DNA from: Candidatus Nanopelagicales bacterium
GTDB lineage: Bacteria; Actinomycetota; Actinomycetes; S36-B12
Reading direction: 5' to 3'
Assembly (NCBI GenBank): GCA_028687755.1
Contig: JAQTZL010000014.1
Location: forward strand, 1-50,906
Length of the DNA stretch: 50,906 nt
How positions within the stretch are numbered: position 1 is the stretch's first letter; every line of letters starts with the position of its first letter. Of this stretch, positions 16,562-24,946 are shown piece by piece. Below the pieces are notes generated by a model. That model had not been told where the DNA came from. It searched no databases and was given only the letters and a program-made list of their open reading frames with translations. Both the position numbers and the translations under genes were made by a program.

Positions 16562-16690
16562 AGTGGTCCTTAGGTTGATTCAGATCATCCTCAAAAGTGC
16601 AAAGAAAGATACTGACAGTTGATGACTTTGAAAAACCGTTGATGCCATATATAAAGTGTGAACCTATCAACCTGATAAAAAGGAAAAGCC
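16562..16690. promoter_or_regulatory. Divergent promoter region
   Basis: 129 AT-rich bases between divergent genes. It holds CATATATAAAGTGTGAACC near 16646-16664, sharing TGTGAACCTA with the box at 19943 and TGTGA with 7571. A ribosome site AAAAAGGAAAAGCC precedes the GTG at 16691. Promoter activity is inferred from position and repetition. Confidence 0.45.
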
Positions 16691-17071
16691 GTGTTATCGC
16701 ACATTCTGAAAACCAGTCACAGCAATCTCAAACCCCAGTTTGACACCAGCTACAGCACGATGTTTGATGCCGTGGCCAAAAGCGTGGTGTTCGGTGTGAC
16801 ACATATGCAGATGACCAAACATCTTCAGTTTGGGCACATCGAGTTTGAGTGTCGGTATCTGGAAAGTCTCCGACGCTATGGGTTGACATCACAGTCACCG
16901 TTGGACCTTCTTCAAAATCTCAGAATGACAGACTGTCCGCAACTGGGGTTGGATCTGCTTCCTACGCTGGAAGACTTCTTGGGCTACCGGTACAACGCTC
17001 GGATGTACAACTACCTCTCGGTTACCGTAGATGGTAATTACAACTTGATCGTTACCCTGAAGCAGGTATGA
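16691..17071 (+). CDS. Unrecognised 126-aa protein, GTG start
   Basis: 126 aa, GTG start at 16691 with AAAGGAAAAGCC upstream; the first gene of a four-gene overlapping operon (16691-18595). Mixed alpha/beta, with a C-terminal strand pair YNYLSVTVDGNYNLIVTLKQV. The ends of this protein and of the next three all close with an amphipathic strand of the same type (for example INFSVSFVTHNTVVLMAAI), which hints at a shared beta fold or interlocking subunits, as in baseplate wedges. No family is recognised. Confidence 0.7.
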   Translation: MLSHILKTSHSNLKPQFDTSYSTMFDAVAKSVVFGVTHMQMTKHLQFGHIEFECRYLESLRRYGLTSQSPLDLLQNLRMTDCPQLGLDLLPTLEDFLGYRYNARMYNYLSVTVDGNYNLIVTLKQV

Positions 17072-17460
17072 ACAAGAGCTACCTGCTCAGCATAGACGCC
17101 GAGCCTCCCAAGAACCTCAGTCAGCATCGATACCTGACCGAGTACATGACACTGGCGGTTCGACACGCTGTGCGGTACACCCTAGAGGACTATCAGTCTC
17201 TCCCGCAGTACGGACACTGCGTTAACCGTATCTTTGTCAATCTGTCACCCATCGATCTGTCAGACGACGCACCACCTGACACTGGTGGCTACGTTTTCCG
17301 CACTGACTTTGTGTCTCCGTACGAGATCATCAAAGAACACGTCAGTCAGTGTCTCAGCGCTTTCCTGTTAGGGTTCACGGGACAAACTTCTATCAACTTC
17401 AGCGTCAGCTTTGTGACGCACAACACGGTCGTTCTGATGGCCGCTATCTACAAGGATTGA
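17068..17460 (+). CDS. Unrecognised 130-aa protein
   Basis: 130 aa. ATG start overlaps the previous stop by ATGA, so translation is coupled. Residues about 95-128 form a hydrophobic strand pair TSINFSVSFVTHNTVVLMAA, similar in position to the C-terminal strands of its neighbours. The N-terminal part is rich in Tyr and charged residues. It shows no membrane or catalytic motif. It is likely a subunit of the same assembly as the flanking genes (inference). Confidence 0.7.
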   Translation: MNKSYLLSIDAEPPKNLSQHRYLTEYMTLAVRHAVRYTLEDYQSLPQYGHCVNRIFVNLSPIDLSDDAPPDTGGYVFRTDFVSPYEIIKEHVSQCLSAFLLGFTGQTSINFSVSFVTHNTVVLMAAIYKD

Positions 17461-17462
17461 AC

Positions 17463-18062
17463 ATGCAAAAAACCAAGTCCGCAGCATACATCTTTCCACC
17501 TGGCTGTCATCTGCCACTGTTCCGCGTTCTTCAGCGGCAGTACATTCAGCAAGACTTTCTTGACTTGACACACGCCGTCATGAGAGCGTCGGATGTTCCT
17601 GCGTGTGTCAGTGAGACTCAGCTCGGTCAGTCGGCCATGGCGATTCTGAGGTGTTTGCACGAATCCATCACGCACAACGTGTTTGTCGCGGCACACACCA
17701 ACTCGATGGCTACGTTTTTCAGACAGTTGGCCTTGGGGCATTTGTTTGGACAGATGGTTATCCCTTTGCACTACCTCGTGGCTATCCGCGATGCGCTTCG
17801 GAACATCTACACCGTTCACTCGGGTCATGTTCCACCGACGTACGACGAAGATCACCTGGACAATGTACTTCGTCTGCTGCACAGCTATGCGGAACAAAAG
17901 TACCAGGAAAACATGGGTGAGTACAACGAGGTGCTGGCACATCTGTCAGAAACCTTCGTCAACCAACGACTGAATCCTGGATTCAGAATCTCTGCCGTGA
18001 TCTTCCAAGATCAAAACACTGTGGCAGTTTACGGCGTAGAGCCAGATCGAGGACAAACATGA
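17463..18062 (+). CDS. Unrecognised 199-aa protein
   Basis: 199 aa from ATG 17463, two bases after the previous stop; the frame stays open upstream but lies inside the previous gene without a ribosome site. It is mainly helical with many His and Leu (HESITHNVFVAAHTNSMATF), then a C-terminal strand pair FRISAVIFQDQNTVAVYGV matching the neighbours. Third gene of the operon; ATGA overlap with the next. No family recognised. Confidence 0.7.
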   Translation: MQKTKSAAYIFPPGCHLPLFRVLQRQYIQQDFLDLTHAVMRASDVPACVSETQLGQSAMAILRCLHESITHNVFVAAHTNSMATFFRQLALGHLFGQMVIPLHYLVAIRDALRNIYTVHSGHVPPTYDEDHLDNVLRLLHSYAEQKYQENMGEYNEVLAHLSETFVNQRLNPGFRISAVIFQDQNTVAVYGVEPDRGQT

Positions 18063-18595
18063 AAGCTTATACGCTGCACGATCGCTGGTTTCTCAACAGG
18101 ATCAGTGAACTGACCTTTGGCGACAGCGTTCGTCAGAAGGTCTATGAACTGTTCACAGACGAGACAAGTCCATCGGGATACGCCTACGACCTGTTCAGGA
18201 TGTACCTGACAGACTACCAGCGTGTCACACCCAACACAGCAGAAACCGAAGGCGACAGAGCTGCTCTGAGTGCGGTCAAAAACTTGATCCTGAATATCCG
18301 CGATCACCACGTCACCGTGGTGAAGTTTGATAGCCTGGATGTCATGTGTGGACTCTCTGGATCAGATCTGTATGACTCGGTCAGCTCAGATCTCTACGAC
18401 GACATCTTCAAGACCATGAGCGCCAAATACGGCGAAGCTGTGGTCGTGGATGAGTTCGACGAGATCGTGGAAGCTATCAAGTCTATCTTGGTGTCGATCG
18501 AACTGAACTACGTCTCTGTGGAAACATCAGGACACAACGAAGAGTACCTGGTGCTCATCGAAAAGCCTGGTGTGCTGATTCTGATTCTCATCTGA
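18059..18595 (+). CDS. Unrecognised 178-aa protein
   Basis: 178 aa, ATGA overlap with the previous gene, last of the operon and closed by a strong terminator. Acidic, helical at the start and with alternating strands at the end (NYVSVETSG, EYLVLIEKPGVLILILI). The very hydrophobic C-terminal 10 residues are unusual but too short for a membrane segment. It shares the strand-ended layout of the three genes before it. Function unknown. Confidence 0.7.
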   Translation: MKAYTLHDRWFLNRISELTFGDSVRQKVYELFTDETSPSGYAYDLFRMYLTDYQRVTPNTAETEGDRAALSAVKNLILNIRDHHVTVVKFDSLDVMCGLSGSDLYDSVSSDLYDDIFKTMSAKYGEAVVVDEFDEIVEAIKSILVSIELNYVSVETSGHNEEYLVLIEKPGVLILILI

Positions 18596-18627
18596 CACAC
18601 AGGGTATGCTGACGCATACCCTGTGTG
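18596..18627 (+). terminator. Intrinsic terminator
   Basis: 14-bp stem CACACAGGGTATGC / GCATACCCTGTGTG with loop TGAC, followed by TTTTAC, immediately after the stop codon. Confidence 0.9.
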
Positions 18628-18668
18628 TTTTACTTCAAGGAAACATCCCGTTAGGGAAAAGGTAAGAT

Positions 18669-19076
18669 ATGCTCAAAAAGACAACAAGGATCCACCAGGC
18701 ACCACAAGAGGAAACATCTCCACTGACCCCTGCCGGCCAGTTAGGTGCTCTTGCCACAGTGCTTAAGAAGGAGCTGGGTCTGGTCGGATCGAAAACTGAC
18801 TTGATGGGTCAGATCGACAAGTATGTCCAAAGACACTACCCAGACCGCCGTGTGGCTCACCATTACATCAAGATTGGTCTGAGAAAGGAACTCACCAGCA
18901 AAACGATGACGATCAGGACTTTCTTCAAGCTCTTGCAGGTGCTTGATCTGACCGCCATCACGTTGAAGGTGGAGGCAACCACCATCACCGGCAAAACCGT
19001 TGAAGCCAAGCAGGTGGTCTACCTGCCAGCTTCTGTTGAACCATTGACGCCACTGGACGAAAGGGAACCAGAATGA
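18669..19076 (+). CDS. Unrecognised 135-aa basic protein
   Basis: 135 aa, ATG after a GGTAAGAT spacer with AGGGAAAAGG further upstream. Basic; residues 45-85 form a helix-turn-helix-like run (VAHHYIKIGLRKELTSKTMTIRTFFKLLQVLD) that resembles the layout of small DNA-binding repressor-type domains, followed by a short beta segment. The DNA-binding idea is an inference from shape only. It overlaps the next gene by ATGATG, so the two are translated together. Confidence 0.65.
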   Translation: MLKKTTRIHQAPQEETSPLTPAGQLGALATVLKKELGLVGSKTDLMGQIDKYVQRHYPDRRVAHHYIKIGLRKELTSKTMTIRTFFKLLQVLDLTAITLKVEATTITGKTVEAKQVVYLPASVEPLTPLDEREPE

Positions 19077-19612
19077 TGACCATCTCATCAACAAGAAAGG
19101 CCCTGGGGTTGACCAGGGTATCACAAACAGTGGTGTTGTCTCCAGAAGACAACGCAATGCTGCTGGCACAGATGGAAGAGCAGACGCACTTCTGTCAACG
19201 CGCTTTGGCATATCTGAAAGACAACCCAGATGTGCCTCACAAAACCCTCCGACAGAAGATCTTACAGGAGATCTACGACACCGGCAAAGAGAACTCTTTG
19301 CCGTTCCGTGCTCTCTTTAACGAACTGTACCATGTGCATAAGCGCTTCGCCATGGGTTTGCAAGCGGACAAAGGTATCCGGACTCATACCTACATGACCT
19401 TCTACACGAAGGACTTTTGTCAGAAAGAGCTGTACTACGACCCTGAAACCGGTGTGCTGAGCATCGATGTGACCACGCTCAAACTGAGCTTTGTTCTGGA
19501 TGCGCCGCTGCCTGACACCGTGAAACTTCCTCGTGAAGACGATGGCAGCTGCTTTGTGAACATCGCGGTCAGCAAGATCACGGGAACGGTGACACTGGAC
19601 ATCTTCTACTGA
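19073..19612 (+). CDS. Unrecognised 179-aa protein
   Basis: 179 aa, overlapping the previous stop by four bases. The first two thirds are helical and charged (a coiled-coil-like MLLAQMEEQTHFCQRAL), the last third is beta (VLSIDVTTLKLSFVLDA and ITGTVTLDIFY). I recognise no family. It forms a bicistronic unit with the basic protein before it and ends at a strong terminator. Confidence 0.7.
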   Translation: MMTISSTRKALGLTRVSQTVVLSPEDNAMLLAQMEEQTHFCQRALAYLKDNPDVPHKTLRQKILQEIYDTGKENSLPFRALFNELYHVHKRFAMGLQADKGIRTHTYMTFYTKDFCQKELYYDPETGVLSIDVTTLKLSFVLDAPLPDTVKLPREDDGSCFVNIAVSKITGTVTLDIFY

Positions 19613-19620
19613 TGTAAGAA

Positions 19621-19650
19621 GACAGCTACCTGCGCAAGCAGGTAGCTGTC
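19621..19650. terminator. Hairpin terminator
   Basis: 13-bp stem GACAGCTACCTGC / GCAGGTAGCTGTC with GCAA tetraloop; a T-run (CGTTTTTTTG) follows at 19661. It lies between convergent genes. Confidence 0.85.
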
Positions 19651-19657
19651 TCATGTC

Positions 19658-19894
19658 TCACGTTTTTTTGCTTTTAGCCTTGGCGATCTCGAAGATCTGT
19701 GGACAAGACTGTTCCAGCAGCTGATGTGTCTTGTTAAGGACGGTCACCAGGTAGAAGGTGAAGAACAAATTCCCCACCAAAATAGAGATGGCTATTACTC
19801 TCAGAGGCTTGAAGTTTTTGTGGAAGAAGTTGTACTCTGTCTTGTCCATGAGGACAGACAGAACAAACACTTCCAACAGTTTCAAATAAGCCAT
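19658..19894 (-). CDS. Small single-span membrane protein
   Basis: 78 aa, ATG 19892-19894 after GGGAGGTTCG. One clear membrane segment RVIAISILVGNLFFTFYLVTVL at about residues 32-53, a charged N-terminal helix (which starts LKLLEVFVLSVLMD and could also lie in the membrane) and a basic Lys-rich C-terminus. Small membrane proteins of phages act as holins, spanins or envelope modifiers; none of these can be chosen from this sequence, and no endolysin is nearby. It is transcribed from the divergent region upstream. Confidence 0.75.
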   Translation of the reverse strand: MAYLKLLEVFVLSVLMDKTEYNFFHKNFKPLRVIAISILVGNLFFTFYLVTVLNKTHQLLEQSCPQIFEIAKAKSKKT

Positions 19895-19971
19895 ATCGAA
19901 CCTCCCTTTCTTAGTATGATCTCGTGGTATATACCGGGGTATGCTGTGAACCTAATTTTGGAGTATAACAC
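19895..19971. promoter_or_regulatory. Divergent promoter region
   Basis: 77 bases between divergent genes. GGTATATACCGGGGTATGCTG at 19925-19945 is followed by TGAACCTA, the same octamer as in 16660. Ribosome sites GGGAGG (minus) and TTGGAG (plus) lie at the two ends. Promoter activity inferred. Confidence 0.45.
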
Positions 19972-21294
19972 ATGACTCGACAAATCAAAGCCTTCGTCAC
20001 ATGCGATCGCCATATAAACAACGCCCCGGGCTCAGTAGAGCCACTGTATGAGCTTTCCACCATAGGGCTGACCTATGCCAAGGAGAAACAGCAGTACTAC
20101 TCCCAGGAGATGCCAGAGTACTCGTTGTACGTATTCAAGCAGATCGATCAGACCGGCATGACCCAGAGCGAAGTGGACACCGTTCTGAACGTGGTGCGTC
20201 GGTTCACGGACTTTGCTTCAGCAAACACACACCTGGACAAACCTGCTTTGATCATCGGGTTCTTGTCTCAACACAACCTGCTGTACCCAGACTACCCTGT
20301 GACTGATCTGTCACCCATGACCATGGTCGTCACAGGCAACTTGGTAGGCCCTGACTTCTTGAGCTTTACCGTCAGAGGTATCCAGTGCAGTATCTGGCTG
20401 AGTGACAGCACGTTCAGAGGCTTCTACACGGACTACGAGATCAGTATCGTGTTTCCGTTTGAAGACTTCCAGGTCAGTGTGCAGAATGGCGCTGCGATGG
20501 TCACAGCCCTGAATAGCTTCTCTCTGGTGGAGTTCAACGGAAGGATCGAGCAGGACAAGGGTCTGTATCCCACGACGCACACCAAGATCCTGAACATCCC
20601 TTACCATCTGCCAGGGTCTACGGTGGTCCGCGACTGCCACTTTGCCTTCAACCAGTACGGCAGTCAGGGTAACTACGACCATGTACTCAAGCTGTACCTG
20701 TATCAGTACCTGCTGGACTTGGGGTTGACATCTGCGTACATCGAGACGATCTTCCCCACGATCCTGAAGATCAACGAGTTCTTTGTGACACCTCGCTGGA
20801 ACAAGATGGCTATCCCTTCTCACGTGGGAGAGCACGGTATCCGGACCCAGGTAGCCAAGGCTTTCTCTGAGGAGTTTGACTTGCAGAAGTACGTCAAGGT
20901 CTACACAGATCTGGAGTACCTGAAAGCCAACAGCTACAACGTCCCATTTGACTACAACAACATCCTGTTGACCGTGAGCAATGGGTACTACACAGAGGAG
21001 CACATCAAAGACTTTGTGACGCAGTACCCGGACATCATCACGGTGTCTTCTACACATCCTGATTTCGCGCGTATGCGTCCGAAGACGATGCGCTTGCTGA
21101 CACTGCTGGAAAGCATGCTCCGGATCACCGACAGTGACAACACGGTTGAGATGTTCTCGAAGATGATGGCCAACCCCAACTACGTCTTCACCATGATCAA
21201 CCGCCAAGGTGTCTGGTATCTCTCGTTCCTGTACGAGGGGCATCAGATCTACGTGATCCCTCGGTATGAGTACACCGCTCTCCTGAACAGCTGA
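19972..21294 (+). CDS. Unrecognised 440-aa structural-type protein
   Basis: 440 aa, ATG after TTGGAGTATAACAC. The protein is rich in Tyr, Phe, Val and Thr, mainly beta in the first 270 residues and helical toward the end, with no membrane segment. Composition fits a tail or baseplate component (wedge-like), but there is no diagnostic motif. Motif-like patches are YHLPGSTVVRDCHFAFNQYG near residue 215 and a C-terminal GVWYLSFLYEGHQIYVIPRYEY. It is a single-gene unit ending at a UUCG-loop terminator. Confidence 0.7.
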   Translation: MTRQIKAFVTCDRHINNAPGSVEPLYELSTIGLTYAKEKQQYYSQEMPEYSLYVFKQIDQTGMTQSEVDTVLNVVRRFTDFASANTHLDKPALIIGFLSQHNLLYPDYPVTDLSPMTMVVTGNLVGPDFLSFTVRGIQCSIWLSDSTFRGFYTDYEISIVFPFEDFQVSVQNGAAMVTALNSFSLVEFNGRIEQDKGLYPTTHTKILNIPYHLPGSTVVRDCHFAFNQYGSQGNYDHVLKLYLYQYLLDLGLTSAYIETIFPTILKINEFFVTPRWNKMAIPSHVGEHGIRTQVAKAFSEEFDLQKYVKVYTDLEYLKANSYNVPFDYNNILLTVSNGYYTEEHIKDFVTQYPDIITVSSTHPDFARMRPKTMRLLTLLESMLRITDSDNTVEMFSKMMANPNYVFTMINRQGVWYLSFLYEGHQIYVIPRYEYTALLNS

Positions 21295-21302
21295 TAAAGC
21301 TA

Positions 21303-21334
21303 CAGATGCCTTAGACTTCGGTCTAAGGCATCTG
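21303..21334 (+). terminator. Strong terminator with UUCG loop
   Basis: 14-bp stem CAGATGCCTTAGAC / GTCTAAGGCATCTG with a TTCG tetraloop, followed by ATTTTC. It separates late gene 19972-21294 from early cassette B. Confidence 0.92.
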
Positions 21335-21345
21335 ATTTTCTTTCA

Positions 21346-21425
21346 GTTACATATATACACATTGAACATACTCTACTGATCTCACCACGTTCGATGGTTA
21401 GCAGTGGAGAATAAAGGAGCACACT
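21346..21425 (+). promoter_or_regulatory. Early-type promoter and structured leader B
   Basis: Box GTTACATATATAC at 21346-21358, 18 bases before GAACAT (21364). The leader folds as outer stem CTCTACTG (21371-21378) / CAGTGGAG (21402-21409) enclosing ACCA (21384-21387) / TGGT (21395-21398). Ribosome site AAAGGAG lies just outside the stem. From GAACAT through the 3' strand it is identical to copy C at 24885-24930. Confidence 0.75.
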
Positions 21426-21737
21426 ATGACCACTTTTACAACCCCCCAAGACGTCATTGACGACATGAACGCTTTTGCCACCCGTATCGGCGGCGACGAC
21501 GCGAATGTGTCGTCCGCTGACGCGGACTTGGAGATCGCCGGCATTCCCGGCGAAATATACGGTGACAACGTCGCGCGCGCTGTGCGCGTGATCGAGGAGT
21601 CGCCATGTATCTGGTTCGCCTACGACGACTATAACGTCGGGAAGCGTTTTACACGTCGATACAACCGGAATGAGGCTGGTTGGGAGGTGGAGACTATCCG
21701 CCCACGACTCCTCCACTCGGAAATGTATCCAGGGTAA
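21426..21737 (+). CDS. Small early-cassette protein B, hairpin-rich gene
   Basis: 103 aa, unrecognised, ATG after AAAGGAG. Acidic and Asp/Ala-rich in the first half; the second half is aromatic and basic (WFAYDDYNVGKRFTRRYNR). No known motif. Its base composition is clearly more GC-rich, with CG-rich codons unlike the neighbours. The coding sequence contains perfect inverted repeats: GACGAC / GTCGTC (21495-21514), GTCCGC / GCGGAC (21512-21527) and TCGCCGG / CCGGCGA (21535-21553), among others. It is a monocistronic unit closed by a terminator shared with the convergent fibre gene. Likely an early accessory (moron-like) gene, by setting. Confidence 0.8.
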   Translation: MTTFTTPQDVIDDMNAFATRIGGDDANVSSADADLEIAGIPGEIYGDNVARAVRVIEESPCIWFAYDDYNVGKRFTRRYNRNEAGWEVETIRPRLLHSEMYPG

Positions 21738-21738
21738 G

Positions 21739-21772
21739 ACTAGCAAGACTACCTCGCGGTAGTCTTGCTAGT
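21739..21772. terminator. Bidirectional terminator
   Basis: 15-bp stem ACTAGCAAGACTACC / GGTAGTCTTGCTAGT with loop TCGC, followed by TTCTTCTTTTC. It serves cassette B and the convergent fibre gene. Confidence 0.92.
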
Positions 21773-21789
21773 TCTTCTTTTCTTTTTTG

Positions 21790-24771
21790 TTACGTCTTGA
21801 TGTAAGAGTACACGCCGTCTTGCTCCAGATGGCTGGTGTCTGGCAAGCGGAAGGTGTCACTGTTGGCAGTCCAGTCAAAAGGCATCACCGTGGTGGGTCG
21901 GTAATACTCATCCTGGTAAGAGTTCTTACCGCCATCTGGATTGCTCAGATAGTGGTTGAAACCGCTGCCATAGGCATACAGACGAGACGAGGTCGCAAAC
22001 ACAAACGCAGAAGAGCCACCAGTAGCCCCAGCCGCAGTCAGTGGTGTCAGTTCTGTCAGGTTGCCGTTCAGATCCACAGACAGACGGATGATGGTGTCAG
22101 CCACAGTCTTGGGAAACAGATAGATAATGTTTCCGTTGACGTAGACGTCGGCGTAGTTGGTGATGGCGTTCAAAGTCAGCCCAGAGATCTTGGTCAATCC
22201 ACGGAGAGACCCGTCGGCCGCGATCGTATACCGATAGACGTCAGTGTTGTACCCGCCGTTCTTGTTACCACCGATCAAGAACACAAAGCTACCTACCTGA
22301 GCGACTTTGTGAAAAGCGATGCTCACGGTGACAGAGTTGTTGTCTACCATGTTGCCATTGGGGAGAAATTCCAGTGGCTCACCTGCGGAGTTGATGTAGC
22401 TGGAGTAGATGGTTGAAACGGCGTTGTTGTTGGTATCCAGACCGCCCAAGATGTGCACCATCTTCTTCGTCACTACGGTGGCAAAGTTTCTGACACTGGG
22501 TGAGAAGTAGAAGTCTCTGGGCGAAGAAAGGTCCATCGGAGCAGAGTTACCTTCACCGCGTGGGTCGATCTCGTAGCCGATCAAGTCGCTGGTGGTACCC
22601 AGATCGTTTTTGTGACCCGACATCAACAGCATGAACGTGGTCCAGTTGGTAGGAAGGATGACACCTTCACCAGCGTAGACACGACCCGGGAGTGTGCTTC
22701 CAGAGATACTCCAGCTATCCAGAACACCGTTCTCATCGATGTAGCCTTCTTGGATCAGATCAACAGCCAAACCGGTAGCGATAGACTTACCGCCCATGAC
22801 GTAGACCATCCGGTTTGTCACAAAGACAAAAGGTTCGGTAACCGGATGCGGGAGAGCTGACACAGTGATCCAGGTGGGCGATGGTCCTGCGGTCTCTGCG
22901 ATGTGGCTGAGCTGTTTCCAGGGCTGGCCACCGCCCATCAGGTAAGCACCCTTGAACGCGTCACGTTTCATGAAGTAAGGTGTGTAGTCGTTCAGCCCAC
23001 CGTTGAAGGGTACCTTGATAATTTCTGGTGGGTAGGGGTAGAAACTGTCCGAGGTTTTACCATTGAACATGTAGAGACCATTCTTGGTAGACACGGCTGT
23101 CATGTCTTCGCGGAGCAGAAATGGTAGCGTACCTGTTTGTCCGGTGGTTTCTGTACCACCGTAGCTGGTTTGTCCCCAGCCTGCCAAATGCCCGTCAGGA
23201 AGGATAGCCGTGCCATAGACGTTGTCGGCATACGAGCTTCCTGATCCCAGGCCACCGAAGACATTCAGTACGCTGTCGGTGACAAGCACTGTAAAGTTTG
23301 CCATGGGTCTTGGCAGTCGAAGCGGGTACTCCAACCAGAAACCCAGGTCACCGTGCTGGTTGATTTCACAACTGTAGATCTTGTCCAGCGCAACGCCTGA
23401 GTTGTTGTATCCACCCATCACGTAAACACGATCTTTGATGACAGCGATGTTACCAGACTCCCAGTAGTCAGGTAGGTCAGTACCCTGCTCCCATGGTCCC
23501 AGATCGCCATTCGGCTGGATGTCTGTGTAGTAGACAGTCTTTTTGCGTGAAGAAGTTGGTGGGCTGTTGTCGATACCCCCGAGCACATAAATGCGGTTGT
23601 TCACGACAAACGCCTTATGGTACTCAAGTTTCTCAGGGAGCGGAGGACATCCTGTACTGACGAAGTAAGGATTGACACCGCCGGCGACGTCAATAAACGA
23701 TCGGTATACTGCGTTGCTTGTCAGACCGGAATGACGTCCACCGATGATGTAGACGTGGTCCTGAGCTACCACGCACGCCGCACCGAAGAACTCAATATTC
23801 ATGTCCACCACAGTCCAGGTAGACTCGGTCCCGTCTTCGTAGATGGTCATGCTCGCCATCTTGGTAGCGGCAGATCCACTCGTGTTTAAGCCACCCATGC
23901 GAACGATCTTGTTCTTGGTAACCACAACACACTGATGGATGGCACCTGATGTCAAGCTGAAGTAGGGTCCATTCTTACTGGCGTCCAGTGTGCTGTATGC
24001 ACTGAAGTTGGTGTTCGCTGCTTTGTTGATGGCGTGCTGCTGTTCCCAAGGACGACCATATCCAGGGACAGAACGAAGCATCTGGCTGTCACCGATCTTC
24101 AGGTACAACGCAGGGAAAGAAGCCTTCAGAACCTCACCGCCGTTGGCTCGCAGGTATCCAGATGGACAGACTGCGTCAGCGCGGGTGATGATATCACCGG
24201 TGTAGTAAGCCACTTCTTGGTCGGTGAAAGCAAATGCCTGATCCACGTACTGCTTGCTGACGATGTGGTTAGCCGCAGTGGGTGTGAAGTAGATTTCCAG
24301 ATAGCCAGTCATCGGGTCACCGTAGAGACCTTCCACATCGGTGATCCCATAACCAGCCACTGTGGTAGGCAGCCCTTCCAGCATCCCAAAGTTCAGGGGT
24401 GGGAGGTCGTTGACACCCAGCTGTTGAGCGGAGATGATGCGACCTTTGGAGTCCACGGTGTACTTGGAGTACTCACCTGTCAGGACACCCGTGTTGGTGA
24501 GATAGAAGATGCCATTCCCACCTGAGGTGACATCGTCACCCAGGTAGGCTGGAAGTCGTGCGGCTGGAACCGGACCGATCACACCTGAGGCATCCAGAGA
24601 AGCCAGCTTGTCATCTACGTACTGTTTGGTGACAAGTTCTGTGTCGTCGGTCGGTGCCGTGCCCGTCAGCAGAAGCGGAAGTGTGAGAGGGATAGCGAAG
24701 TCGATAGAGCCAGCAGAACCACCACCCACTGTGGTATTACCGTAGCCTGTTCTGTAGATGCTGATGCGCAT
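21790..24771 (-). CDS. Tail fibre with split collar domain and Kelch repeats
   Basis: 993 aa from ATG 24771 with AGGAGG seven bases upstream; an upstream in-frame ATG overlaps leader C and has no ribosome site. Order: TKQYVDDKL near 50, GYGITDVEG, SKQYVDQAF, then the start of a phage tail-collar domain (SGYLRANGGEVLKASFPALY near 220) and GRPWEQQH. From about 265 to 950 there is a long array of Kelch blades with repeats of the type VYVMGGYNNSG and IYVLGGIDNS. The C-terminus FRLPDTSHLEQDGVYSYIKT closes the collar domain. It is paralogous to the three fibres at 45507-50906, and longer. Likely receptor-binding. Confidence 0.88.
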   Translation of the reverse strand: MRISIYRTGYGNTTVGGGSAGSIDFAIPLTLPLLLTGTAPTDDTELVTKQYVDDKLASLDASGVIGPVPAARLPAYLGDDVTSGGNGIFYLTNTGVLTGEYSKYTVDSKGRIISAQQLGVNDLPPLNFGMLEGLPTTVAGYGITDVEGLYGDPMTGYLEIYFTPTAANHIVSKQYVDQAFAFTDQEVAYYTGDIITRADAVCPSGYLRANGGEVLKASFPALYLKIGDSQMLRSVPGYGRPWEQQHAINKAANTNFSAYSTLDASKNGPYFSLTSGAIHQCVVVTKNKIVRMGGLNTSGSAATKMASMTIYEDGTESTWTVVDMNIEFFGAACVVAQDHVYIIGGRHSGLTSNAVYRSFIDVAGGVNPYFVSTGCPPLPEKLEYHKAFVVNNRIYVLGGIDNSPPTSSRKKTVYYTDIQPNGDLGPWEQGTDLPDYWESGNIAVIKDRVYVMGGYNNSGVALDKIYSCEINQHGDLGFWLEYPLRLPRPMANFTVLVTDSVLNVFGGLGSGSSYADNVYGTAILPDGHLAGWGQTSYGGTETTGQTGTLPFLLREDMTAVSTKNGLYMFNGKTSDSFYPYPPEIIKVPFNGGLNDYTPYFMKRDAFKGAYLMGGGQPWKQLSHIAETAGPSPTWITVSALPHPVTEPFVFVTNRMVYVMGGKSIATGLAVDLIQEGYIDENGVLDSWSISGSTLPGRVYAGEGVILPTNWTTFMLLMSGHKNDLGTTSDLIGYEIDPRGEGNSAPMDLSSPRDFYFSPSVRNFATVVTKKMVHILGGLDTNNNAVSTIYSSYINSAGEPLEFLPNGNMVDNNSVTVSIAFHKVAQVGSFVFLIGGNKNGGYNTDVYRYTIAADGSLRGLTKISGLTLNAITNYADVYVNGNIIYLFPKTVADTIIRLSVDLNGNLTELTPLTAAGATGGSSAFVFATSSRLYAYGSGFNHYLSNPDGGKNSYQDEYYRPTTVMPFDWTANSDTFRLPDTSHLEQDGVYSYIKT

Positions 24772-24866
24772 AGCGCCTCCTGTGAAGTGTTCTGAACCCT
24801 GGGCTGTCCCGGGACCACACGATACTTTTGGGCATCTGGTCGAGACTTTCATTTGAAAAACCTTCA

Positions 24867-24946
24867 GTTACATATATACTTATCGAACATACTCTACTGA
24901 TCTCACCACGTTCGATGGTTAGCAGTGGAGGATAAAGGAGTTTGAT
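24867..24946 (+). promoter_or_regulatory. Early-type promoter and structured leader C
   Basis: GTTACATATATAC at 24867-24879, GAACAT at 24885 (18-base spacing), outer stem CTCTACTG (24892-24899) / CAGTGGAG (24923-24930), inner ACCA / TGGT, then AAAGGAG. It shares an unbroken run with copy B from GAACAT through CAGTGGAG. No terminator precedes this copy; a divergent fibre gene starts 95 bases upstream. Confidence 0.75.

Noticed and set aside
19658..19894. Holin
   Set aside because: A single membrane span and basic tail fit, but no lysis gene lies near and many small phage membrane proteins look alike.
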